Below, piece after piece: positions 6,868 to 13,470 of a stretch of DNA of 13,470 nucleotides (position 1 is the first letter of the stretch; each line of letters begins with the position of its first letter). The notes below the pieces were generated by a model. The model saw only the letters and a list, made by a program, of their open reading frames with translations, ran no database searches and was not told the DNA's origin. The stretch is from Rikenellaceae bacterium (GTDB lineage Bacteria > Bacteroidota > Bacteroidia > Bacteroidales > UBA932). A program made the translations under genes and the position numbers. The stretch spans positions 1 to 13,470 of the forward strand of contig DOSU01000056.1 in assembly GCA_003513895.1 (NCBI GenBank). Reading direction: 5' to 3'.

Positions 6868-7740
6868 TTACATCTTCGGTTTCAAAAGCAAAATAGCATT
6901 GGCAACTTTCCTCTCCCCAAGATTGTCGAATAACTTGTTGTCGGTTGGGTGGTTTACCACACCGTTACCGGGATAACCCTTTATATACATTGTTGTAGAT
7001 CCTCCACCGTCGAGATTTATAATATAAGAAGCCCCAAGCCACCTTAATATGCTTTGAAGTTCTTTGAGAGAAACTCCTGCAGACTTTTCATGTCTTCCGT
7101 CTATTGTCACAAACATAATTGTCCCGTCATTTTTTTTACCAATTGCAGTTCTTGGATGACGGGTTGTGTAGAATGAAGAGTTAGATAGTCTCTCATCAAT
7201 GCCGTTGACTCTCAGAATAGGACCCGTTGTGAGTACATCCTGAGCCTGAATATACTTTTCCCAATCCTTTAGTTCATCGGCTTTTAATATGTACAGTTCA
7301 TTGTTGTAGCAGGCAAGAGCTCCAAGCTGGTGCATAGATCTGTTTTTGTTTACAATAGTATTTGGAGCCAGCTGCGTTTCGTTTTTACGAATGTAATCTA
7401 CTGAGTTGTAATCTACGGTATTGTAACTGTAATTGAACTTAAAGAACGAGCCGTTAATTGCAGCTAAAGCATCTTTTTCTGCGGCCATCTTGCTTGTTTC
7501 GGACAGAACGGGACTTGGGTGAATTTCAATAGATGTTCCGGATAATTTTTTTATCTCAACAATCGAAATATACTCATTTGCCCCAAAGACCTCTTTGTTT
7601 TCAAAGTGGATGAATTTGTGAGTCACTCCATTTGCTATGGTCTTTTCGGTCCATTTGCCTGTTACGAGAGCAGTTGAATCATTTTGAGCATATCCGCAAA
7701 GAGATATGAAGAGAAACAAAAGAATCGCTGTTTTTTTCAT
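6868..7740 (-). CDS. Secreted phosphodiester glycosidase-family protein (NAGPA domain)
   Basis: This 290-residue exported protein starts with a signal peptide (MKKTAILLFLFISLCGYAQ), with likely cleavage at A-Q or just after it. The Cys at 15 lacks a proper lipobox. The rest is one domain of the NAGPA family, named for the human enzyme that removes GlcNAc from the GlcNAc-phosphodiester cap of mannose phosphate. Signatures are AAINGSFF (93-100), RTAIGKKNDGT (197-207), TIDGRH (212-217) and NLDGGGSTTM (242-251), followed by RKVANAILL near the end. Bacterial relatives act in the envelope on sugar phosphodiesters, but few are characterised, and the substrate here is unknown. It starts 1 nt after the Na/Pi-PhoU stop and abuts the GT4 start, linking phosphate transport, a phosphodiester hydrolase and a glycosyltransferase in one transcript. 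Confidence 0.87.
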   Translation of the reverse strand: MKKTAILLFLFISLCGYAQNDSTALVTGKWTEKTIANGVTHKFIHFENKEVFGANEYISIVEIKKLSGTSIEIHPSPVLSETSKMAAEKDALAAINGSFFKFNYSYNTVDYNSVDYIRKNETQLAPNTIVNKNRSMHQLGALACYNNELYILKADELKDWEKYIQAQDVLTTGPILRVNGIDERLSNSSFYTTRHPRTAIGKKNDGTIMFVTIDGRHEKSAGVSLKELQSILRWLGASYIINLDGGGSTTMYIKGYPGNGVVNHPTDNKLFDNLGERKVANAILLLKPKM

Positions 7741-7741
7741 A

Positions 7742-9427
7742 CTACTGAATTTCTATTATTGCTTCTGATACATTAATAATGTAATCTCCTGTCATTTCAC
7801 ATTCCGCAACGATATCCATGTAATAAACGCCAGTCTGATAATTGTATTTGTTGTGTTCAAGACTTAGAAGGTGCTCCTCTTTAAGAATATTTCTGTACTC
7901 ATTAATCTCTTCTTCCGAGTCAACGGCATTTGCGATACCATCTATCCTGGTATATCCCTTGTCCAGATTCTCGATCATATTGTCGAAAGCCTTGTCTAGT
8001 ATTACAAACATTCTGTCCAACTTGTTTATCAAATCGGTATTGAATTTCTTTCCGTGTATCTTTTTCCTGTTAAGAATTCTGGCAATATTATAACCTGAGT
8101 CGCCGATACTCTCAATTTCACTGATTATTGTATACATCGCCTGAAGTCTCCGGGCACTCTCTTCACTAAGCTCCCCTTCCGATATGCCGTTGAGATAATT
8201 AGCGATCTCGATTTCCACCTTATCTGTGATTTGTTCGTAGTGTTCAATCTTGTTGTATAGATCTTCAAATTTGTCGGTTTCACAAACTTTAACAGCCTCT
8301 CTTGCATAAACAAATTGCTGCTTACTAAGCTTTGCAAAACCGACGATCTCTTGTTTTGCCTGAGTAAGTGAAAGTTCTGCCGTGCTTAAAATACCGCCCT
8401 GTATATATTTCAAACGGAAAACCTCCTCGGCTTCTTTGGACTTTATTGCCTTTGTTACCAGTTTAACGATTTGAGGCGTGAACCATACAAGGATGAGAGT
8501 ATTAGTAACGTTGAAAAGAGTATGTAAAAATGATACTCCGTAAAGAGTTGCTTCGGGTGACACGTAAGGATCCAAACCAAAAACCAGAAAAGTTATTTTA
8601 GAAACAACCAGCAAAACAGGTTTGAACAACGCCAGAACCCAAATTACTCCAAACACATTAAACACAGAGTGTGCAAGCGCCGCTCGTCTTGCCGAGACAT
8701 TTGCTACAGATGCGGCAATATTTGCCGTAATTGTTGTTCCGATATTTTCGCCAAGTACCATTGCAGCTGCGAGTTCAAAAGGAATCCATCCGTAGCTGGC
8801 CATAACAAGCGTAAGAGCCATGGTTGCGCTGGAAGACTGCATGATCATTGTAAGTACACTTCCAATGAGAACAAATATTAGAACGGAACCAAAACCAAAA
8901 TTTGTCCACTGCTGCAGAAATGCGAAAATTTCGGGATTTGCTTTAAGATCGGGAACCGAATCTTTAAGGAAAGTGAGCCCAAGAAAAAGAAGTGCAAAGC
9001 CAATGAGGAGTTCTCCCAATGACTTTTTCTTCCGGGACTTAAACATCATTAATGCAAATCCAACCCCAATCAGAGGAATCGAAAACATGGAGATGTCGAA
9101 CTTGAATCCCAGCAAAGAGATAATCCACGCCGTAACAGTTGTTCCGATGTTGGCCCCCATAATTACTCCAACGGACTGTGTAAGAGAGAGCAGCCCGGCA
9201 TTTACAAAGCTCACAACCATTACAGTCGTGGCGCTCGAAGACTGAATGATAGAAGTAATAAACAGACCTGTCAAAATCCTTTTGAAGGAATTTGAGGTCA
9301 TTGCGGCAAGAATTGAGCGCATTTTTTCTCCGGCCACTTTTTGCAGACCTTCGCTCATGAGAGTCATCCCATAAAGAAACAGGCCAAGAGATCCAAGGAG
9401 TTTTAATATCTGAAAAACAACATCCAT
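7742..9427 (-). CDS. Na/Pi cotransporter family protein with C-terminal PhoU-like domain
   Basis: This 561-residue inner-membrane protein has the two inverted Na/Pi-cotransporter repeats of the NptA/YjbB type. Repeat one shows QSSSATT (62-68) and GANIGTT (91-97). Repeat two shows QSSSATM (197-203) and GENIGTT (226-232). QSSS is the hallmark substrate-site motif of this family. Membrane segments end near residue 325. The remainder, about 340-561, is helical and charged and resembles a PhoU domain. Related YjbB of E. coli favours phosphate export, so direction is uncertain; uptake driven by Na+ is the other possibility. A strong promoter (9454-9485) precedes it. It heads a three-gene operon with the NAGPA-domain protein and GT4, and is divergent from the 959-residue surface protein. 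The Na+ gradient used could be supplied by NhaD, encoded elsewhere in this window. Confidence 0.92.
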   Translation of the reverse strand: MDVVFQILKLLGSLGLFLYGMTLMSEGLQKVAGEKMRSILAAMTSNSFKRILTGLFITSIIQSSSATTVMVVSFVNAGLLSLTQSVGVIMGANIGTTVTAWIISLLGFKFDISMFSIPLIGVGFALMMFKSRKKKSLGELLIGFALLFLGLTFLKDSVPDLKANPEIFAFLQQWTNFGFGSVLIFVLIGSVLTMIMQSSSATMALTLVMASYGWIPFELAAAMVLGENIGTTITANIAASVANVSARRAALAHSVFNVFGVIWVLALFKPVLLVVSKITFLVFGLDPYVSPEATLYGVSFLHTLFNVTNTLILVWFTPQIVKLVTKAIKSKEAEEVFRLKYIQGGILSTAELSLTQAKQEIVGFAKLSKQQFVYAREAVKVCETDKFEDLYNKIEHYEQITDKVEIEIANYLNGISEGELSEESARRLQAMYTIISEIESIGDSGYNIARILNRKKIHGKKFNTDLINKLDRMFVILDKAFDNMIENLDKGYTRIDGIANAVDSEEEINEYRNILKEEHLLSLEHNKYNYQTGVYYMDIVAECEMTGDYIINVSEAIIEIQ

Positions 9428-9453
9428 CTGATTATTTTATATAAGATATAGGG

Positions 9454-9485
9454 CAAATATAATTCATTAAATTAAGCGATTCAAA
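9454..9485 (-). promoter_or_regulatory. Promoter of the Na/Pi-glycosidase-GT4 operon
   Basis: On the minus strand, TTTG (9485-9482) and TATATTTG (9461-9454) are separated by 20 nt, an exact match to the Bacteroidetes -33/-7 consensus. Start of transcription would be near 9447, leaving a leader of about 20 nt before the ATG at 9427. No Pho-box-like direct repeat was recognised. Confidence 0.8.
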
Positions 9486-9531
9486 AAATATAATTGTAAT
9501 TTATTACCTTCGTTGCCTAAACAGAAAATAG

Positions 9532-12411
9532 ATGAACCATAAGATAAAGATTCTACTTTCAATTTTGCTCATTTTACTCTCTGTTAATATCTCGTTTGGC
9601 CAGTTTTATACCTCCGGAAGCGATCCGGCAAGGGCTGAGTGGAGATATATTAGAACAGAATGGTACGACATAATTTATCCGATGGAGATAGACTCTCTTG
9701 CCAGGAGGTATGCTCTCATACTTGAATCATCAAGAGATGCCGTAAACCTGTCGCTTAACGCAAAGCCAAGAAGAATTCCGGTTTTACTCCACCCTTATAA
9801 CGTTATGAGTAACGGTCTTGTGTCCTGGGCTCCAAAAAGGATAGAATTACTTACTCGTCCTCAGTCTATTGGGGGTTATTCTCAAAACTGGGAAAAACAA
9901 CTGATAATTCATGAAAGCAGGCACGTCGCTCAAATCACAAAATTCGAGAGGGGGGTCTTTAAACCACTCTACTGGTTAATAGGAGAGCAGGCACAGGGCT
10001 TAGGCATAGGCCTCTTTATTAACAAATGGGCCATCGAAGGCGATGCTGTTGTGTCGGAAACTGAGTTGTCTTTTTCCGGAAGGGGAAGAGATCCCCTGCA
10101 CCTGGTCTATTACAAAGCAGCCTTTTTGGAGGGCGACATACGGAATTACCAGCATTGGGCATTCGGTTCATTTTCGCATTACACTCCCGACGAATACAGC
10201 CTGGGTTATCTGTTAAACTCTTCAATAAGATTCCGTACAGGAAATTATAATTATACGAGAGAACTAACCGAGAGCGTGGTAGATAATTTTTATAGCTTCA
10301 ATAACTCAAGCAAATCATACAGGAAGTCAACGGGAAAAACCATTAATGAGAACCTGAAAGAGACAGTAAAACTCATGGTCGATTACTGGAAAATTTCGGA
10401 TTCTTTGCGAAGCCCGTTTACCGGAGTGGATACAATAACAAAGAAACAAAGAGAGTATACATCATACCGTTCTGCAATAGTTGTTTCCAAAGATTCAATT
10501 TTTGCAGTAAAAAACGATCTGGACGAAACAAACAGGCTGGTAAAGATTAACGGACCAGAAGGCGATAATACATTAACTTTTTTAGGAATTTTAAGCAGTG
10601 AACCCTGCTATTTCAATGGAAGAATATACTGGACAGAACAGATACCTTCGCTCAGGTGGGAACAGGAGAGCTTTTCGGACCTGATAGAGCATGATCTTAA
10701 AACAGGTAAAACCAGGCGGCTCACCCACAAACTCTCTGTTTATAATCCATCTTTTTCTTCTTCGGGGCAATCAATAATTGCAACGGAATATCCGGTTGCC
10801 GGCTCTTCTAACCTTGTTTTTATCGATAAAGAATCCGGGCTAATTTTTAAACGATTCCGGGCTCCTCAAAATGGACAAATAAAGGAATCTACACAAATTG
10901 GAAAGACAATTTATGCTACAGTAATAACAGAAAAGGGACTCGGAATATATAAAATAGATCCGGCCAAAGGGGTATGGGAAAGAGAAGTTGCGGAACAACA
11001 TCAGAATATATCAAGACTCAGTAACTATAAAGGAAAACTGCTCTTTGAAAGTGACCTTGAGGGCGTAAACGAACTTTTTCACTACGATCCCGACATTAAA
11101 ATACTGAGGCGACTTACAAACTCCCGGCTTGCCGCAGTATCTCCCTACTATTTTTCTGAAGACGATGTTTTATACTACTCCGATTTTACAAAAAAAGGAT
11201 TTGGAATTGTCGCCGTTCCTTCAGACTCTCTGGAATGGAGTATTTCAGATTTTTCAAGACCCCACAGATATTTTCTTGCCGAAGAATTATCAAATCAGGC
11301 AGGATTTAGAATTGATACTGTTTCTCTTGAAGGAGTTAAGAACTATGCTTCGAGGCCATACTCTACAGGGGATCACATTTTTCATATACATTCATGGACA
11401 CCTTTTTACTTTGACGTAGACAACCTTAAAAACATTTCTTACGACAACTTTTATGATATAGCATCGCTTGGAGCAACTGTCTATTCTCAAAATGCCCTTG
11501 GCACAGCAACCTCAATGTTTGGCTATTCATATCACAATGGCTTTAATACCGCTCACGCTAAATTCAGGTATTCGGGGTTGTATCCGGTAATTGATATAAA
11601 GACAGATTTAAACGACAGAGACAGGCAAAAAATACGACTTGTGTCCGATGACCCGTTTCATCCCGTGATGCAGGCAGACACAATAACAGGGTCACCTTTG
11701 TTTAACTTTTCTATTCTTGTTTACCTTCCGCTCAATTTAAGCAAGGGAGGGTGGGTACGAGGGTTGATTCCCAGATTTGCCTGGCGGTATTCAAACGACT
11801 CATATTATTCTATAAACAGAAGAGAATATTCCGATTATCAGCACATTAATTTTGGCATCCAATATTATCAGATGCTGAGGATGAAAAAAAGAAATATTTT
11901 CCCGAAATGGGGATATGGAATAAATTTTCAAATAAACTCAATGCCATTTTCCAGAGAAAATTTTGGCTCAACATTATACCTGAACGGATATTCATATCTT
12001 CCGGGTTTTTTTAACAATCAGGGGTTGAAAATTTCCGCAACATTTCAAAGACAGATTTACAACGGTAAAAGATATTTAATGAAAAACATTGCCCCTTCCC
12101 CAAGAGGCTACGATACCCATTACAGCATAACATATGCATCTGTTTTTACAGATTATGCAATACCGGTAAATTTAGGCAACCTTACCCTTTCAAGCGTCTT
12201 GTATCTTAAAAGACTGCAGCTAATTCCATTTTTTGACTGGGCGTTCAGCCATGGCATGGACCGCAACAGACATATGATTTCAGGCGGAGCCGATTTGTTG
12301 TTCGATTTTAATGCTTTAAACATTTCAGTTCCTTTAACAGCCGGAGTAAGATATATTAGAACTGCCGAAAACAAAAACTTCGTTCAGTTTTTATTCCAAG
12401 CACCCTTATAA
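9532..12411 (+). CDS. Secreted metallopeptidase-like, beta-propeller, outer-membrane barrel protein
   Basis: This 959-residue protein is not assigned to a named gene. It begins with a signal peptide (residues 1-23, ending SVNISFG before QF). Residues about 30-290 resemble a peptidase MA/gluzincin domain: IIHESRHVAQI gives H127-E128-x-x-H131, and E169 in KWAIEGDA is a suitable third zinc ligand 38 residues later. Residues about 300-640 are rich in short repeats such as LVKING, IEHDLKTGKTRRLT, VFIDKES and LFHYDPDIKILRRLT, typical of TolB/WD40-like beta-propellers. Residues about 650-959 alternate polar and hydrophobic or aromatic residues in amphipathic strands, like an outer-membrane beta-barrel, ending with FVQFLFQ at 950-956. 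The likely location is the outer membrane, with the soluble domains in the periplasm or at the surface. The PnuC-like gene follows after 2 nt. Protease activity is inference from motifs. Confidence 0.8.
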   Translation: MNHKIKILLSILLILLSVNISFGQFYTSGSDPARAEWRYIRTEWYDIIYPMEIDSLARRYALILESSRDAVNLSLNAKPRRIPVLLHPYNVMSNGLVSWAPKRIELLTRPQSIGGYSQNWEKQLIIHESRHVAQITKFERGVFKPLYWLIGEQAQGLGIGLFINKWAIEGDAVVSETELSFSGRGRDPLHLVYYKAAFLEGDIRNYQHWAFGSFSHYTPDEYSLGYLLNSSIRFRTGNYNYTRELTESVVDNFYSFNNSSKSYRKSTGKTINENLKETVKLMVDYWKISDSLRSPFTGVDTITKKQREYTSYRSAIVVSKDSIFAVKNDLDETNRLVKINGPEGDNTLTFLGILSSEPCYFNGRIYWTEQIPSLRWEQESFSDLIEHDLKTGKTRRLTHKLSVYNPSFSSSGQSIIATEYPVAGSSNLVFIDKESGLIFKRFRAPQNGQIKESTQIGKTIYATVITEKGLGIYKIDPAKGVWEREVAEQHQNISRLSNYKGKLLFESDLEGVNELFHYDPDIKILRRLTNSRLAAVSPYYFSEDDVLYYSDFTKKGFGIVAVPSDSLEWSISDFSRPHRYFLAEELSNQAGFRIDTVSLEGVKNYASRPYSTGDHIFHIHSWTPFYFDVDNLKNISYDNFYDIASLGATVYSQNALGTATSMFGYSYHNGFNTAHAKFRYSGLYPVIDIKTDLNDRDRQKIRLVSDDPFHPVMQADTITGSPLFNFSILVYLPLNLSKGGWVRGLIPRFAWRYSNDSYYSINRREYSDYQHINFGIQYYQMLRMKKRNIFPKWGYGINFQINSMPFSRENFGSTLYLNGYSYLPGFFNNQGLKISATFQRQIYNGKRYLMKNIAPSPRGYDTHYSITYASVFTDYAIPVNLGNLTLSSVLYLKRLQLIPFFDWAFSHGMDRNRHMISGGADLLFDFNALNISVPLTAGVRYIRTAENKNFVQFLFQAPL

Positions 12412-12413
12412 AG

Positions 12414-13109
12414 ATGCGTTTTAAAAAGCTGAACACCTTAACTCCTTTCGACTGGTTTCTTATTATAGGAATAGTTACAATGAATGTTGTCTATTCTGTT
12501 GTGGCGGGAGAATTTGATATATTAGGTTCAGTTGCCGGAATTTCCGGAGTAATATGCGTTGTTCTTGTGGCCAGGGGAAATATTTTAAATTACATTTTCG
12601 GGATAATAAATGTTTCTCTCTATGCATGGATCTCCTTTAAGGCAGAGTTGTTCGGAGATGCGGCTTTAAATGCTTTTTACTATTTTCCTATGCAGTTTAT
12701 CGGATGGTACATCTGGATAACAAAAAGAGAATCGGAGGAATCCGTAACAATAGTGGCAAAGCGACTGAATTTGAAACAAAGAATTGTGCTTGCAATTCTG
12801 AGTGTTACCCTTGTTGTGGCAGGAGCATATATGCTCAATCTTTTCAATGACCCCCAGCCACTAAAAGATTCTGCAACAACTGTGTTGTCTGTAATTGCAA
12901 TGTTCCTTATGGTTAAAACCTATATGGAACAATGGGTATTATGGGTTATTGTAAATATTATCAGTGTGGCTATGTGGATATTTGCTTTTGCAGCAGGCGA
13001 GGATCACTCTATGCTGATGGTAATAATGTGGTTGTTTTATCTGTCAAATTCAATAAATGGCTGGATCAGCTGGCTTAAATTGTCTAAGCAAGAGCGTTCC
13101 CGGGATTAA
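12414..13109 (+). CDS. pnuC: PnuC-family vitamin transporter (nicotinamide riboside or thiamine)
   Basis: This 231-residue protein has about seven hydrophobic segments and is an inner-membrane facilitator of the PnuC family. These import nicotinamide riboside (PnuC), thiamine (PnuT) or other vitamins that are trapped by phosphorylation. Family signatures are NYIFGIINVSLYAWISFKAE (59-78), the aromatic pair in FIGWYIW (95-101), and E172-Q-W-x-x-W-x-x-x-N181 in the second half. The ATG lies 2 nt after the stop of the 959-residue barrel protein, so the two are co-transcribed and probably coupled. In Bacteroidetes, PnuT is often paired with an outer-membrane protein and a thiamine pyrophosphokinase under a TPP riboswitch. 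Here no kinase and no riboswitch are seen, so substrate is open and the symbol denotes family only. Its last 26 nt overlap uvrC on the other strand. Confidence 0.87.
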   Translation: MRFKKLNTLTPFDWFLIIGIVTMNVVYSVVAGEFDILGSVAGISGVICVVLVARGNILNYIFGIINVSLYAWISFKAELFGDAALNAFYYFPMQFIGWYIWITKRESEESVTIVAKRLNLKQRIVLAILSVTLVVAGAYMLNLFNDPQPLKDSATTVLSVIAMFLMVKTYMEQWVLWVIVNIISVAMWIFAFAAGEDHSMLMVIMWLFYLSNSINGWISWLKLSKQERSRD

Positions 13110-13470
13110 AATAGTTCCTGATAATATTTGCGGTTTTTTGTCCGACTTGGGCTTTTAGCTCTTCAAAAGAAGCCGACCTTACCCCCTTTACGCTTTTGAA
13201 TTTTGAAAGAAGTTTCTGTTCGCTCTTTTCTCCCAACCCGGGTATGCTGCGCAGTTCGGACTCAATTTGACCTTTGCTCCGTTTGTTCCTGTGATGTGCA
13301 ATTCCAAAACGGTGCGCTTCATCTCTAAGGTTCATGATGACCCTTAGAGTTGCTGAGTTTTTGTCAAGAAAAAGAGGGTGCGGGTCACCAGGAATAATCA
13401 GTTCTTCGAGCCTTTTTGCTATCCCAAGCAACTGGATGTTGTTTTCCAGCCCAAGCTCTTGAAGGGCTTC
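13084..13470 (-). CDS. uvrC: UvrABC excinuclease subunit C, C-terminal part (cut by window edge)
   Basis: Only the last 128 codons are in the window; the frame continues past 13470. UvrC makes both incisions in nucleotide excision repair after damage hand-over by UvrA and UvrB. The visible part starts EALQELGLENN and includes DPHPLFLDKNSATLRVIMNLRDEAHRFG, the end of the RNase H-like nuclease domain that makes the 5' incision, with the conserved DEAHRF that holds the catalytic His. The C-terminal tandem helix-hairpin-helix domain follows (SIPGLGEKSEQKLLSKF, then EELKAQVGQKTANIIRNYF), as in complete UvrC proteins, so the C-terminus is intact. The TTG at 13431 is internal and not a real start. 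The gene converges on the pnuC-like gene with a 26-nt overlap and no room for a separate terminator. Confidence 0.95.
   Translation of the reverse strand, partial: EALQELGLENNIQLLGIAKRLEELIIPGDPHPLFLDKNSATLRVIMNLRDEAHRFGIAHHRNKRSKGQIESELRSIPGLGEKSEQKLLSKFKSVKGVRSASFEELKAQVGQKTANIIRNYFNPGNALA

Noticed and set aside
6868..7740. Lipoprotein signal in the NAGPA-domain protein (Cys15)
   Set aside because: The residues before the Cys (I-S-L) do not form a lipobox, and the G-Y-A-Q site fits signal peptidase I better.
9505..9512. TACCTTCG as a -7 box for the 959-residue protein gene
   Set aside because: It matches only part of TAnnTTTG and no TTTG box lies 19-20 nt upstream, so it was not called.
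9428..9531. Riboswitch (TPP or NAD-linked) ahead of the barrel/PnuC operon
   Set aside because: The divergent region is only 104 nt, A/T-rich, and lacks the conserved TPP-element core or stable stems.

Overview
The window looks like chromosomal DNA from a Bacteroidota bacterium, most likely of the order Bacteroidales. It is AT-rich. Translation starts lack clear Shine-Dalgarno sequences and instead have A/T-rich leaders. Three promoters carry the same -7 octamer, TATATTTG, which fits the Bacteroidetes consensus TAnnTTTG, and two of these have a TTTG -33 box 19-20 nt upstream. The protein families also fit: a GroEL with a GGMGGMM tail, NhaD, a Na/Pi-PhoU protein, PnuC, and signal peptides ending in A-Q or G-Q. 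Family or genus cannot be fixed from this sequence alone.

Layout, left to right. Positions 1-239 hold two terminator-like hairpins around an unexplained, about 100-nt, highly folded inverted-repeat element (73-173). Next comes the groES-groEL operon on the minus strand. Divergent from it is a tight plus-strand operon of nhaD (Na+/H+ antiporter), tadA (tRNA adenosine deaminase) and a YqaA/VTT membrane protein. A monocistronic tRNA-Gln(UUG) follows with its own textbook promoter and terminator. A GT2 glycosyltransferase on the plus strand then converges, with a 12-bp overlap, on a minus-strand operon read as Na/Pi-PhoU transporter, then phosphodiester glycosidase, then GT4 glycosyltransferase, with gaps of 1 and 0 nt.

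Divergent from that operon is a 959-residue secreted protein. It appears to join a gluzincin-type HEXXH metallopeptidase domain, a beta-propeller and a C-terminal outer-membrane barrel. Two nt downstream lies a PnuC-family vitamin transporter. The window ends in the 3' part of uvrC (minus strand), whose last 26 nt overlap the end of the pnuC-like gene.

Most genes are housekeeping. The parts most worth a second look are the folded element at 73-173, the 959-residue protease-propeller-barrel protein coupled to the PnuC-like transporter, and the transporter/glycosidase/glycosyltransferase operon. No CRISPR array, insertion sequence, integrase, phage gene or recognised defence system is visible. 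No gene-free stretch exceeds 300 bases.
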